Assembly (NCBI RefSeq): GCF_003427025.1
Contig: NZ_QVAI01000001.1
Span: 248,001-312,000, forward strand
Length of the DNA: 64,000 nt
Source of the DNA: Jiangella endophytica
Lineage (GTDB): Bacteria; Actinomycetota; Actinomycetes; Jiangellales; Jiangellaceae
Direction: 5' to 3'
Shown here: positions 39,612-48,366 of the stretch, one piece after another
How the letters are laid out: the number at the start of each line of letters is the position of its first letter
How positions within the stretch are numbered: position 1 is the stretch's first letter
Notes under the pieces: generated by a model
Told to the model about the DNA's origin: nothing
The model's input: only the letters and a program-made list of their open reading frames with translations
Database searches by the model: none
Program-made: the position numbers and the translations under genes

Positions 39612-39640
39612 TCGACCGATAGGACATCTGCGCGTAATCT
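39612..39640 (+). promoter_or_regulatory. Likely cstA promoter
   Basis: TCGACC (39612-39617), 17 bases, TAATCT (39635-39640). A start near 39647 would give a leader of about 36 bases with GGAGG just before the ATG at 39683. An imperfect inverted repeat (GAGAGATCACACGTC / GTGACGTCTCTC) lies just upstream around 39586-39613 and could be an operator. Confidence 0.5.
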
Positions 39641-39682
39641 CTACGGTCACCATCGCTGCTCTGGATCAGTTCGGAGGTCGTC

Positions 39683-41863
39683 ATGGTCGACACCGTCCGC
39701 ACCGAGACCACCCCGCCCCGGAGGCGTCCTCCGCTCAGATCGATCGTGATCTGGTCGCTGGTCGCCGCCGTGGGCGCGATCGCCTGGGGCGTCGTGGCGC
39801 TGACGCGAGGAGAGGAGATCTCGGCGCTGTGGCTGCTGGCAGCCGCGCTGGGTTCGTACGCCATCGCCTACAGGTTCTACGCCCGGTTCATCGCCCGCCG
39901 GGTGCTCAAGGTCGACGACACCCGGGCGACGCCGGCCGAGACGCTACGCAACGACACCGACTACCAGCCGACCGACCGGCGGGTGCTGTTCGGGCACCAC
40001 TTCGCCGCGATCGCGGGCGCCGGCCCGCTCGTCGGGCCCGTGCTCGCCGCGCAGATGGGCTACCTGCCCGGCACGATCTGGATCGTCGTGGGGGTGATTT
40101 TCGCCGGCGCCGTGCAGGACATGATCGTCCTGTTCTTCTCGATGCGGCGCAACGGCAAGAGCCTGGGCCAGATGGCGCGCGAGGAGATCGGCGTCGTCGG
40201 CGGCGTGGCGGCGCTGATCGGCGTGTTCACCATCATGATCATCCTGCTGGCCGTGCTGGCGCTGGTGGTCGTGAACGCGCTCGCGCACTCGGCATGGGGC
40301 ACCTTCTCGATCGCGATGACCATCCCCATCGCGCTGTTCATGGGCTTCTACCTGCGCTCGCTGCGGCCCGGCCGGGTGATCGAGACCAGCATCATCGGCG
40401 TCGCCCTGCTGCTGCTGGCCATCATCGGCGGCGGCTGGGTGCAGGACTCCAGCTGGGCCGACACGTTCACGCTGTCGCCCGAGACGCTGGTGCTCGCGCT
40501 GGTGATCTACGGCTTCGTCGCGTCGGTGCTGCCGGTGTGGATGCTGCTCGCGCCGCGCGACTACCTGTCGACGTTCATGAAGATCGGCACGATCGCCCTG
40601 CTCGCCGTCGGGCTGCTGCTGGCCCGGCCGGTGCTGCAGAACGAGGCGATCACCGACTTCGCCTCCCGCGGCGACGGTCCCGTGTTCGCCGGCTCACTGT
40701 TCCCGTTCGTGTTCATCACCATCGCCTGCGGCGCGCTCTCCGGCTTCCACGCGCTGATCGCCTCCGGCACCACGCCGAAGCTGATCGAGAAGGAGTCGCA
40801 GGTCCGCATGATCGGCTACGGCGGCATGCTGATGGAGTCGTTCGTCGCCATCAGCGCGCTGATCGCCGCGTCGGTCATCGACCCCGGCCTCTACTACGCG
40901 ATGAACGCGCCGGCCGGCTTCCTCGGCGACTCACTGGAATCGGCGTCGCAGGCCGTCGCCGGCCTCGGGTTCTCCATCACCCCCGACCAACTGGCCGCCG
41001 CGGCCGCCTCCGTCGAGGAGTCGACGCTGGTCGCCCGCACGGGCGGCGCCCCCACGCTGGCCGTCGGCATGTCACAGATCTTCTCCGACGGGTTCGGCGC
41101 CGGCGGGCAGGCGTTCTGGTACCACTTCGCGATCATGTTCGAGGCGCTGTTCATCCTGACGACGGTCGACGCCGGCACCCGGGTCGGGCGGTTCATGCTG
41201 CAGGACACCCTCGGCAACGTGTGGAAGCCGATGCGCGACGTCTCGTGGAAGCCGGGCCTCTGGCTGACCAGCGCCATCGTGGTGGCGGCGTGGGGGTACT
41301 TCCTCTATGCCGGCGTCACCGACCCACTCGGCGGCATCAACCAGCTGTTCCCGCTGTTCGGCATCGCCAACCAGCTGCTCGCCGCCATCGCGCTGACCGT
41401 CGCGACGACGATCCTGATCAAGAGCGGACGGCTGAAGTGGGCGTGGGTGACGGGCATCCCGCTGGCGTGGGACGCGGCGGTCACCTTGACGGCGAGCTGG
41501 CAGAAGGTGTTCTCCGACGACCCCACGCTCGGCTTCTTCGCCCAGCGTGAGCGCTTCTCCGATGCGCTGGCCAACGGCGAGGTGCTGCCACCGGCGCGGT
41601 CGCTGGACGACATGCGGCAGGTGGTGACGAACTCGACCGTCGACGGCGTGCTGGCGGCGTTCTTCGCGCTGCTGGTCGTGGTGATCATCGCCGACGCGAC
41701 CCGCGTGTGCATCAAGGCGCTGCGCAATCCGTCGGCCGTCACCAGCACCGAGGCGCCGCACGTCCGGTCGAACCTGGTCGCGCCGTCCGGGCTGATCCCG
41801 ACCCGGGCGGAACGCGAGCTGATGGCCGCGGCCGCGCGGGGTGACCGGGACGGCCACGGATGA
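39683..41863 (+). CDS. cstA: Carbon starvation protein CstA (peptide/pyruvate transporter)
   Basis: This 726-residue integral membrane protein has about 16-18 helices. FGHHFAAIAGAGPLVGPVLA and QMGYLPGTIWIVVGVIFAGA are the CstA signatures; ASGTTPKLIEKESQVRMIGYG and FEALFILTTVDAGTRVGRFM lie in the second half. CstA members import peptides, and some import pyruvate, during carbon limitation. GGAGG lies 6 bases before the ATG. The stop overlaps a ybdD-like gene by 4 bases, the usual partnership. It is divergent from korAB, whose substrates are 2-oxoacids. Confidence 0.95.
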   Translation: MVDTVRTETTPPRRRPPLRSIVIWSLVAAVGAIAWGVVALTRGEEISALWLLAAALGSYAIAYRFYARFIARRVLKVDDTRATPAETLRNDTDYQPTDRRVLFGHHFAAIAGAGPLVGPVLAAQMGYLPGTIWIVVGVIFAGAVQDMIVLFFSMRRNGKSLGQMAREEIGVVGGVAALIGVFTIMIILLAVLALVVVNALAHSAWGTFSIAMTIPIALFMGFYLRSLRPGRVIETSIIGVALLLLAIIGGGWVQDSSWADTFTLSPETLVLALVIYGFVASVLPVWMLLAPRDYLSTFMKIGTIALLAVGLLLARPVLQNEAITDFASRGDGPVFAGSLFPFVFITIACGALSGFHALIASGTTPKLIEKESQVRMIGYGGMLMESFVAISALIAASVIDPGLYYAMNAPAGFLGDSLESASQAVAGLGFSITPDQLAAAAASVEESTLVARTGGAPTLAVGMSQIFSDGFGAGGQAFWYHFAIMFEALFILTTVDAGTRVGRFMLQDTLGNVWKPMRDVSWKPGLWLTSAIVVAAWGYFLYAGVTDPLGGINQLFPLFGIANQLLAAIALTVATTILIKSGRLKWAWVTGIPLAWDAAVTLTASWQKVFSDDPTLGFFAQRERFSDALANGEVLPPARSLDDMRQVVTNSTVDGVLAAFFALLVVVIIADATRVCIKALRNPSAVTSTEAPHVRSNLVAPSGLIPTRAERELMAAAARGDRDGHG

Positions 41864-42063
41864 GCGCCGTGCTGACGGCGGTCGGACGCGCCGCGGCGGG
41901 CGTGTGGTGGTACCTGCGCGAGGTCAGCGGCGAGACGGCCTACGATCGCTACGTCGAGCACTGTCGCCGGCACGACGCCGAGGCGCGAGTGCTGTCGCGG
42001 CGCGAGTTCGAGCGTCGCAGGCAGGACGAGCGCGATCGGTCGCCACAGCAACGCTGCTGCTGA
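41860..42063 (+). CDS. ybdD: YbdD/YjiX-family small protein
   Basis: The 67-residue protein is of family length (about 65). WWYLREVSGETAYDRYVEHC matches the YbdD pattern, with conserved Gly-Glu and Tyr-Asp-Arg-Tyr, and VLSRREFERRRQDER forms the C-terminal helix. YbdD-type partners are needed for transport by CstA/BtsT. The ATG overlaps the cstA stop (ATGA), indicating coupled translation. It ends in an unusual Cys-Cys pair. Confidence 0.9.
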   Translation: MSAVLTAVGRAAAGVWWYLREVSGETAYDRYVEHCRRHDAEARVLSRREFERRRQDERDRSPQQRCC

Positions 42064-42143
42064 CCTGTTGGAACCCCGCAGGTCCACCGCGCGTTGATCC
42101 GCAGGGCGCCGGGTTCGTCGCGACGGGCGCCCGAGAGGTGGAC

Positions 42144-42989
42144 GTGCAACGCAATCGTGTGAAGGCCGTGGTGCTGCTGGCCGGGCTGTCGGCGCCGGGC
42201 CTGCTGGCCGGTTCGTGGCTGGGCCCGGCGGGCCTGGTCGTGGCGGCGGTCGTCGTCGTGGGGCTGAACTGCTACGTCGTCCTGCGCTCCGACGCCGTCG
42301 CCCTGCGGGCCATGCGCGCCTACCCGGTCAGCGAGGCCGAGCAGCCGGTCCTGCATCGGGTCGTGCGGGAGCTGACGGCGCCGGCCCGGGTGCCGATGCC
42401 GCGTCTGTACGTCAGCCCGACGCGCGCGGTGAACGCGTTCGCGACCGGCCGCGACCCGGCGCACGCCGCGGTCTGCTGCACCGAAGGGATCCTCGAGCTG
42501 CTCGACGAGCGTGAGCTGCGCGCCGTCGTCGGGCACGAGCTCGCGCACATCCGCCGGGGCGACACCGTCGTCTCGTCGACGGCGGGCGCGGTGGCCAGCA
42601 TCGTCATGGTCGCCGCCGGCCTGCGGGTCTTCGGGGGTGGGCGCGACGGCGGCCAGGCCGGCCCGGTGGGGCGGGCGCTGCTGACGGTGCTGGGCCCGCT
42701 CGCGGCGGCCGTCGTCCGGGCCACCGTCACCCCCGCCCGCGAGTACGAGGCCGACGCCGAGGCCAGCCGCATCACCCGCGACCCGCTCGGCCTGGCGGCC
42801 GCGCTGCGCAAGCTCGACGCCAGCACGCGGCGCCTGGTGCTGCCGCCCGAGCGCGACATCGTCGCGACCAGCCACCTGATGATCGCCAGCCCGCTGCAGC
42901 AGACCGGCCTCGCCAAGCTGTTCGCGTCGCACCCGCCCATGGCCGAGCGGGTCGCGCGGCTGGAGCAGCGGGCCGGCTACCGCCGCTGA
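42144..42989 (+). CDS. M48-family membrane metalloprotease (HtpX-like)
   Basis: In this 281-residue protein two hydrophobic segments near the N-terminus (8-30, 30-48) anchor the enzyme. The zinc site is H131-E-L-A-H135 (AVVGHELAHIRRGD), with the third ligand in AREYEADAEASR; another membrane segment lies between. This is the HtpX/M48B layout, a protease of damaged membrane proteins with its active site in the cytoplasm. The start is GTG 42144 after GAGAGG; GTG 42138 is an alternative. It has its own gap of 80 bases from ybdD. A zinc protease role is certain; the HtpX name less so. Confidence 0.85.
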   Translation: MQRNRVKAVVLLAGLSAPGLLAGSWLGPAGLVVAAVVVVGLNCYVVLRSDAVALRAMRAYPVSEAEQPVLHRVVRELTAPARVPMPRLYVSPTRAVNAFATGRDPAHAAVCCTEGILELLDERELRAVVGHELAHIRRGDTVVSSTAGAVASIVMVAAGLRVFGGGRDGGQAGPVGRALLTVLGPLAAAVVRATVTPAREYEADAEASRITRDPLGLAAALRKLDASTRRLVLPPERDIVATSHLMIASPLQQTGLAKLFASHPPMAERVARLEQRAGYRR

Positions 42990-43052
42990 AATACCCCGGC
43001 CGCGGGGCCGGTTGCCGTTCGAGGACGGTTTCGGCGAGCGAGGGGACGGCGC

Positions 43053-43766
43053 ATGACACTGGCGGGACGGCGGGTCGTGATCACTGGTGGGAGCGGCGGC
43101 ATCGGCGCCACCATCGCCCAGGAGGTCGTCGACCGCGGTGGCACGGTGTTGCTGGTCGGCCGGACGGAGTCACGGCTGAAGGACGTCGCCGTGGCGCTCG
43201 GGCCGGCCGCGGCGTACGCCGTCGCGGACGTGACGGACGGCGCCGAGCTGACGGCCGCGCTGGCCGGGGCCGGGACGATCGACCACCTGGTGACGGCGGC
43301 CGCCGGCGGGCTGGCCGGCCCGTTCGCGCAGCTGCCCGAGGACGACGTCCGGGACTTCTTCGAGACCAAGTTCTGGGGCCAGTACCGCGCCGTCCGGGCG
43401 GCCCTGCCGCGGCTGGCGCCGGACGGCTCGGTGCTGCTGTTCTCCGGATTCCTGTTCCGCAAGCCGGCCGCCGGGCTGTCGGCGTTCGCCGCGGTCAACG
43501 GCGCGATCGAAGGGCTGGTCAAGGTGCTCGCCGTCGAGGCGGCGCCGGTGCGCGTGAACGCGCTCTCGCCAGGGCGCATCGACACCCTCGGCGGTGGCGA
43601 GCCGATGCCCGTCGGGGCCCGGCGCGAGTACGTCGCGATGGCGGGGACCGAGGCGGTTCTGGGCCGCATCGGCACTGCGGCCGAGGCGGCCCACGCCGCG
43701 GTGTTCCTGCTGGAGAACGGCTACACCACCGGCGTCACCCTGGACGTCGACGGCGGCCTGCGCTGA
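43053..43766 (+). CDS. Short-chain dehydrogenase/reductase
   Basis: This 237-residue NAD(P)-dependent oxidoreductase of the classical SDR fold has the cofactor loop TGGSGGIGATIAQEV (residues about 11-25) followed by VLLVGRTESR, suggesting NADPH. DHLVTAAAG replaces the usual NNAG. The standard Tyr-x-x-x-Lys is not evident: the region reads FLFRKPAAGLSAFAAVNGAI, where SAFAAVNGA occupies the S-Y-x-x-x-K position, with Phe and Asn in place of Tyr and Lys. It is therefore an atypical SDR that may not use the usual catalysis. A terminator hairpin begins directly at the stop. Confidence 0.85.
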   Translation: MTLAGRRVVITGGSGGIGATIAQEVVDRGGTVLLVGRTESRLKDVAVALGPAAAYAVADVTDGAELTAALAGAGTIDHLVTAAAGGLAGPFAQLPEDDVRDFFETKFWGQYRAVRAALPRLAPDGSVLLFSGFLFRKPAAGLSAFAAVNGAIEGLVKVLAVEAAPVRVNALSPGRIDTLGGGEPMPVGARREYVAMAGTEAVLGRIGTAAEAAHAAVFLLENGYTTGVTLDVDGGLR

Positions 43767-43792
43767 CCCCGTCGCCGCAGCGGGCGACGGGG
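43767..43792. terminator. Hairpin between SDR gene and converging GDPD gene
   Basis: CCCCGTCGCC (43767-43776) pairs perfectly with GGCGACGGGG (43783-43792) around a 6-base loop, immediately after the SDR stop codon and 13 bases from the end of the opposite gene. It can serve both directions. Confidence 0.75.
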
Positions 43793-43805
43793 TCGGCGGT
43801 GGCGG

Positions 43806-46046
43806 TCAGTCCTCGACGGCGGCGGAGCCGAGGTCGGGGTTGTCGGTGAAGAAGCCGTCCATGCCGGCGTCCAGGAACACCCGGATCTCGGCCTCGACGT
43901 CACCGATGCCGTTCGGGTCGGCGGACGAGCGGAACTCGGCGGGCAGGAACTGGTTCTCCCGGCGGAACGTCCACCCGTGCACCTCCAGCCCGGCTCGGTG
44001 CGCGTCGCGGATGACGGCGGTGGGCTCGCCCAGCGTGCCGTCGGCGGCGCGCGGGATCATCACGTTCTTCTCCAGGCCGACGCCGTCGGCGTAGCGGGCG
44101 ACTCCCCGCAGCCCGGATGCCGTCACGAGGTCGGCGTAGGTGCGCGGGTCGCCGGCCGCGACGAGGTCGTACGGCGCGCCGCTGGAGCTGATCAGCTGCG
44201 CCAGCCGCACGTCGGTCATCCGGTCCAGCTGCCGGAGGTTGCCGGTCTCGAACGACTGCAGGATGACCGGCGCGCCGCGGTGGTTCAGGCCGTTCGCCGT
44301 CAGCTGCGCGACCAGCGGCTCCTCCAGCGACAGCCCGATCGAGTCGAAGTAGGTCGGGTGCTTCGTCTCGGGGTAGACGCCGACCGGCCGCCCGTCGCAG
44401 GTGCGCGAGTTGCGGGCCAGGTCCAGCACCTCGTCCAGCGTCGGCACGAGGTAGAGGCCGTCGAACGCGGTGTTGGCCGGCCGGGTCGCCGGGATGCGCT
44501 CCTCGGCCCGCAGCGTGCGCAGCTCGGCGAGGGTGAAGTCCTCGGTGAACCAGCCGGTGATGCTGGTGCCGTCGATCACCTTCGTGGTGCGCCGGCCGGC
44601 GAACTCCGGGCGGTTGGCGACGTCGGTGGTGCCGCCGATCTCGTTCTCGTGCCGGGCCACCAGCACACCGTCCTTCGTCGACACGAGGTCCGGCTCGATG
44701 TAGTCGGCGCACTGCAGGATCGCGGTCTCGTACGCGGCCAGCGTGTGCTCCGGCCGGTAGCCGGAGGCGCCGCGGTGCCCGACGACGGTGACGCCGTCGT
44801 CGGTGGGACGGGACGGGCGCAGGTCGACGACGGCCATCTCGGTGTCGTCGGGCGTGCCGGTGACCCGCGCGTCGTTGCCCGGGTAGTTGTTGTCGTTGCC
44901 GATGAGCATGCGGCCGTCCTTCAGCCGCAGCACGGTCTCGAACGACTGCACCGGCAGCGCGAACGTCTCGCCCAGGCCGTAGCCCTCGCCGGCGTCGATG
45001 CCCAGCGGGTTGTCGATGCGCAGGGCGTCGAGGATCAGCGTCTTGGCGACGTAGCCGTCGCGGTCGCGGCGGTTGAGGTCGATCTCGTAGATGCGCTTCG
45101 TGACCGACTGGTCGCCCTCGAAGTCGTCGCGCTCGATGATCCAGAACTTGCCACGGCTGACGGCGAACGCGTCGCCGATGACGTTGGCCTCCTGGTCGGT
45201 CTGGTAGCTCCAGGTCCGGCCGGTGTAGCGGTCGCGGCGGGTGTCGAACTCGTGGATCTCGCGGCGGCGCTGGTCGGGGTCGTTCGCGTAGGCGCCCTCG
45301 ACGATCGGGTAGAGGTACCGGCCGTCGGGAGACGCGGCCATCGCCTCGAACCCGCGGCTGGACCGCACCAGCGGCGTCTCGCCCGGCAACAGGTACGGAC
45401 TCTGCGGCGACTTCAGCCCGCCCGGCAGCGGGACCGGCGGCTCCAGCAGCGTGCCGTCGGCGGCGAAGTGCAGGATGAACGGGCCGAACTCCTCGCCCAC
45501 CCAGAACGTGCCGTCCTTCGCCCGGACGAGCGATTCGATGTCGAAGTCGGCGCCGGTGAGCAGCCGGTCCGGTGTCGACTCGTTGACGATCGGGAAGTCC
45601 AGCACGTGGTCGCGGTCGTTGTACGACACGAACCGCTCGACCTCGATCTCGCCCGAGCCGCCGTCGCCGGTGTCCCAGTGCGGGCGCACCAGGTAGTTGC
45701 GCAGCAGGAAGTCCGCCGAGTTGCCCTTAGAGCCGAACCCGTTGTCGGGCTGCGCCCAGAACGTGCCGTCCCCGTTGTCGACCATGGCCGAGAATCCGGG
45801 GATGACCTGGCCGTCCCAGGGGCCCTGCCGGCCGTTCGCCGGCGTCGCGAGGGCGCCCGAGGGCGGCCCTTCGGCCAGGTAGTCGGCCGACAGGGTGGCC
45901 CGGCCCTCGAGCACCGGGTGGGTGACGGACCCGTGACCTCGCGAGGAGGACCCGTGGCCCTGGTCTTCTCCGGCGGCCGCGGCTGCCGGGAGCAGCAGGG
46001 TCGCGGCGACGGCGGCCGCGACGGAACGCGCGAGTGGAGTTCTCAT
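43806..46046 (-). CDS. Secreted phytase-like / glycerophosphodiester phosphodiesterase fusion
   Basis: In this 746-residue protein a signal peptide (RSVAAAVAATLLLPAAAAAG) is followed by a His/Ser-rich stretch. Residues about 55-415 form an esterase-like phytase beta-propeller domain (GFSAMVDNGDGTFWAQPDN, EEFGPFILHF, GFEAMAASPDGRYLYPIVEG, GNDNNYPG). Residues about 422-746 form a GDPD TIM barrel: VVGHRGASGYRPEHTLAAYE, ADYIEPDLVSTKDGVLVARH, then YPETKHPTYF and GMDGFFTDNPD. The catalytic His and Glu/Asp positions are present. It would release phosphate or glycerol phosphate from extracellular esters, so a phosphate-scavenging role is likely. No PHO-box is obvious. Confidence 0.9.
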   Translation of the reverse strand: MRTPLARSVAAAVAATLLLPAAAAAGEDQGHGSSSRGHGSVTHPVLEGRATLSADYLAEGPPSGALATPANGRQGPWDGQVIPGFSAMVDNGDGTFWAQPDNGFGSKGNSADFLLRNYLVRPHWDTGDGGSGEIEVERFVSYNDRDHVLDFPIVNESTPDRLLTGADFDIESLVRAKDGTFWVGEEFGPFILHFAADGTLLEPPVPLPGGLKSPQSPYLLPGETPLVRSSRGFEAMAASPDGRYLYPIVEGAYANDPDQRRREIHEFDTRRDRYTGRTWSYQTDQEANVIGDAFAVSRGKFWIIERDDFEGDQSVTKRIYEIDLNRRDRDGYVAKTLILDALRIDNPLGIDAGEGYGLGETFALPVQSFETVLRLKDGRMLIGNDNNYPGNDARVTGTPDDTEMAVVDLRPSRPTDDGVTVVGHRGASGYRPEHTLAAYETAILQCADYIEPDLVSTKDGVLVARHENEIGGTTDVANRPEFAGRRTTKVIDGTSITGWFTEDFTLAELRTLRAEERIPATRPANTAFDGLYLVPTLDEVLDLARNSRTCDGRPVGVYPETKHPTYFDSIGLSLEEPLVAQLTANGLNHRGAPVILQSFETGNLRQLDRMTDVRLAQLISSSGAPYDLVAAGDPRTYADLVTASGLRGVARYADGVGLEKNVMIPRAADGTLGEPTAVIRDAHRAGLEVHGWTFRRENQFLPAEFRSSADPNGIGDVEAEIRVFLDAGMDGFFTDNPDLGSAAVED

Positions 46047-46135
46047 CCGCCGATCACAACGGCGTCCCGCGACGACGATGCGACGTCGTCGTGAACGCAG
46101 CCCGGCGCACGGCCGAAGTCCCCGCGAACGGACCG

Positions 46136-46630
46136 TCAGCGGTAGTTGATGAATTGGACGGCGAAGTCGAAGTCCTGCTCGCGCAGCATGGCCATGACCG
46201 CCTGCAGGTCGTTCTTGCTCTTCGAGGACACCCGCACCTCGTCGCCCTGGACCTGCGTCTTGACGCCCTTGGGAGCGTCGTCGCGGATGGCCTTGGTGAT
46301 CTTCTTCACCTGGTCCTGGTCGAGGCCGTCCTGCAGGGTGGCGGTGATCTTGTAGATGGTGCCGGACGCGCGCGGCTCGCCGGCGTCGAGCGCCTTGAGC
46401 GAGACCTTGCGCTTCACCAGCTTGTCCTTGAAGACGTCGAGCACGGCGTTGACGCGGTCCTCGGCCGAAGCCTCCATCTCGACGCCCAGCTCACCGAGCC
46501 AGCGGATCGAGGCGCCGGTGCCACGGAAGTCGAAGCGCTGGGCGATCTCCTTCGATGCCTGGTTCAGCGCGTTGTCCACCTCCTGCCGGTCGACCTTGCT
46601 CACCACGTCGAACGACGACTCGCTAGCCAC
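46136..46630 (-). CDS. yajQ: YajQ-family cyclic-di-GMP/nucleotide-binding protein
   Basis: This 164-residue protein has two ferredoxin-like halves, standard for YajQ (about 163). [20 protein letters not shown] opens the protein, [12 protein letters not shown] carries the binding RFDF motif, [20 protein letters not shown] follows, and [12 protein letters not shown] ends it. Some YajQ proteins bind c-di-GMP and affect transcription; the role in actinomycetes is unclear. GTG 46630 is chosen: GGAGC lies 7 bases upstream and similarity starts there. The frame is open to 46780 without conserved sequence. Confidence 0.93.
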   Translation of the reverse strand: MASESSFDVVSKVDRQEVDNALNQASKEIAQRFDFRGTGASIRWLGELGVEMEASAEDRVNAVLDVFKDKLVKRKVSLKALDAGEPRASGTIYKITATLQDGLDQDQVKKITKAIRDDAPKGVKTQVQGDEVRVSSKSKNDLQAVMAMLREQDFDFAVQFINYR

Positions 46631-46665
46631 GACGGCTCCTTCTGGATCTCTCGAGCCCGAACCGA

Positions 46666-46696
46666 TTGTCCGGCGCCCTCCGCACTGATGTATTCT
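46666..46696 (+). promoter_or_regulatory. Promoter of tRNA-Tyr
   Basis: TTGTCC (46666-46671) and TATTCT (46691-46696) are 19 bases apart, with the tRNA beginning 35 bases after the -10. It also lies divergently to the yajQ start. Confidence 0.5.
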
Positions 46697-46730
46697 CTCA
46701 CCGGTCCCAGCCAATGGCGGGGAACCACCC

Positions 46731-46812
46731 GGCAGGTTGCCCGAGCGGCCAAAGGGAGCTGACTGTAAATCAGCCGGCACAGCCTACGCAGGTTCGAATC
46801 CTGCACCTGCCA
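46731..46812 (+). tRNA. tRNA-Tyr (GTA)
   Basis: This is an 82-base class II tRNA. The acceptor GGCAGGT (46731-46737) pairs with ACCTGCC (46805-46811), followed by discriminator A. The anticodon arm CTGAC-TGTAAA-TCAG has GTA in the loop. A longer variable arm is present, and the T-arm contains GGTTCGAATCC. No CCA is encoded. Confidence 0.93.
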
Positions 46813-46930
46813 CGCCTCTCGAGGACACTGAGCGCACGTCCCGGCACCAGCCGGTTCGGGACGTGAACTCCGCAGCCGAACGGCCGATTTCGCACCACGG
46901 CCCCAGGTTGTGTAACCTCATCTGGCGCAC

Positions 46931-47003
46931 GCCCCAATAGCTCAGTCGGCAGAGCGTCTCCATGGTAAGGAGAAGGTCTACGGTTCGATTCCGTATTGGG
47001 GCT
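46931..47003 (+). tRNA. tRNA-Thr (GGT)
   Basis: This is a 73-base tRNA. The acceptor GCCCCAA pairs with TTGGGGC; the anticodon stem TCTCC/GGAGA closes a loop ATGGTAA with anticodon GGT; T-arm GGTTCGATTCC; discriminator T, no CCA. The order tRNA-Thr, tRNA-Met, rpmG is conserved in mycobacteria. Confidence 0.95.
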
Positions 47004-47043
47004 CTGGTGAGGCTGCGCCGTTTGCGCGGCGCCGACTCCCCTC

Positions 47044-47117
47044 GGCGGGGTAGCTCAGGTGGTTAGAGCAAACGGCTCATAATCGTTGTGTCGCGGGTTC
47101 GAGTCCCGCCCCCGCTA
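47044..47117 (+). tRNA. tRNA-Met (CAT), probably elongator
   Basis: This is a 74-base tRNA. The acceptor GGCGGGG pairs with CCCCGCT (one G-T pair); anticodon stem AACGG/TCGTT, loop CTCATAA with CAT. Position 1 is G paired, not the mismatched C-A of initiator tRNA, so elongator Met is likely. A lysidine-modified Ile tRNA cannot be excluded by eye. Confidence 0.9.
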
Positions 47118-47220
47118 CCGCACCGGCCCGGCGGTCACCTCGCTCGATTGGGTGAGAAATGACCAGGTCGGTTACCCTTGCAAGGTTCCGACGATCCAGA
47201 CGTCCCCGAAAGAGGCACCC

Positions 47221-47391
47221 GTGGCCGCCAAGAGCGCTGACATCCGTCCCAAGATCACCATGGCCTGCACGGAGTGCAAGGAGCGCAACTACATCACCAA
47301 GAAGAACCGGCGCAACGACCCCGACCGGCTCGACTTGAAGAAGTTCTGCCCGCGCTGCCGCACGCACACCGTCCACCGCGAGACCCGCTGA
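47221..47391 (+). CDS. rpmG: 50S ribosomal protein L33 (zinc-binding form)
   Basis: The 56-residue protein has the C+ type zinc ribbon: CTEC (residues 16-19) and CPRC (42-45) flank [16 protein letters not shown]. Actinomycetes often keep a second, Cys-free L33 for zinc limitation; this one needs zinc. GTG 47221 begins the conserved [15 protein letters not shown]. It follows tRNA-Met by 103 bases and has a TACCCT -10 candidate at 47173-47178. Confidence 0.95.
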   Translation: MAAKSADIRPKITMACTECKERNYITKKNRRNDPDRLDLKKFCPRCRTHTVHRETR

Positions 47392-47462
47392 CGCCCTCGT
47401 CAGCGTCTCGTCGCCAGGGTCCTCACGTCAGTGCTCCGCCCAGGTGACGGTAGGTTCAGCGC

Positions 47463-47927
47463 ATGCCCATTGATCCCTCGGTCGTCGGTCGGGTCTACCC
47501 TCCCCAGTTCTATGAAGTGAGCCGGGAGAAGATCCGTGAGTTCGCGGAGGCCATCGGCGACGCGAACCCGGCGTACGTCGACACCGCAGCGGCCCGCGGT
47601 TACGGGCACGGCGATGTCGTCGCGCCGCCCACCTTCATGATGATCATCGTGATGAACGGTTTCGACCTGCTGATGAAGGACCTGGGTATCGAGTTCGCCC
47701 GCGTCGTGCACGTCGACCAGCGCTTCACCTATTCGCGGTCGCTGCCGGTCGGTACCCGGGTCGAGGCGACCACCCGGCTCGACGGAGTCCGCGCCGTCGC
47801 CGGCAACGACCTGCTCAAGATCCGCACCGAGGTCAGGGACGAGCAGGACGGCACCGACGTCTGCCTTTCCGAGGCCACCCTGCTGGTGCGGCCCGAGGAC
47901 CTCGACGGGGGAGACGCCAGTGACTGA
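47463..47927 (+). CDS. (3R)-hydroxyacyl-ACP dehydratase subunit HadA-like (MaoC N-terminal type)
   Basis: This 154-residue hot-dog protein has VSREKIREFAEAIGDANPAY and GHGDVVAPPTFMMI, which match FAS1-like/HadA dehydratases. HadA is a non-catalytic or structural partner of HadB in type II fatty-acid synthesis of mycobacteria; other actinomycetes use the pair for reasons less well known. TAGGTT lies 6 bases before the ATG, so the mRNA is probably leaderless. It overlaps the next gene by 8 bases. The position after rpmG matches the mycobacterial had locus. Confidence 0.85.
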   Translation: MPIDPSVVGRVYPPQFYEVSREKIREFAEAIGDANPAYVDTAAARGYGHGDVVAPPTFMMIIVMNGFDLLMKDLGIEFARVVHVDQRFTYSRSLPVGTRVEATTRLDGVRAVAGNDLLKIRTEVRDEQDGTDVCLSEATLLVRPEDLDGGDASD

Positions 47928-48366
47928 GCGGGTGACCGAGCAGCTGGCCGTCGGCGACGTCGTCGCCGACCACACGTACTGGATCACCCGCGAGAACCTG
48001 ATCCGGTACGCCGGGGCCTCCGGCGACTTCAACCCGATCCACTGGAACGAGCGCGTCGCCACGTCGGTCGGTCTGCCCAACGTCATCGCCCACGGCATGC
48101 TGACCATGGGACTGGCCGGGCGGCTGCTCACCGACTGGCTGGGCGACCCCGCCGCCGTCGTCGAGTACGGCGCCCGCTTCGCCCGCCCGGTGGTCGTCCC
48201 CGACGACGACATCGGCGTCGCCGTCCGCGTGGCCGCCGCCGTCACCGCGGTCCGCGACGACGGCCTGGTGGCGCTCGAGCTCACCGTCAAGGTCGACGAC
48301 CAGAAGGTGCTGACGCAGGCCCGGGCCCTGTGCCGGCTCCCGGCCGACCGGCCGTCCCAGTCGTGA
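47920..48366 (+). CDS. MaoC-family dehydratase HadB-like
   Basis: This 148-residue hot-dog dehydratase carries the catalytic hydratase-2 motif: GDFNPIHWNERVATSVGLPN with the Asp and His, and HGMLTMGLAGRLLTDWLG. Paired with the upstream HadA-like subunit it would dehydrate (3R)-hydroxyacyl-ACP. Start GTG 47920, 8-base overlap with hadA. Mycobacterial hadC is missing; murB follows with a 4-base overlap instead. Confidence 0.87.
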   Translation: MTERVTEQLAVGDVVADHTYWITRENLIRYAGASGDFNPIHWNERVATSVGLPNVIAHGMLTMGLAGRLLTDWLGDPAAVVEYGARFARPVVVPDDDIGVAVRVAAAVTAVRDDGLVALELTVKVDDQKVLTQARALCRLPADRPSQS

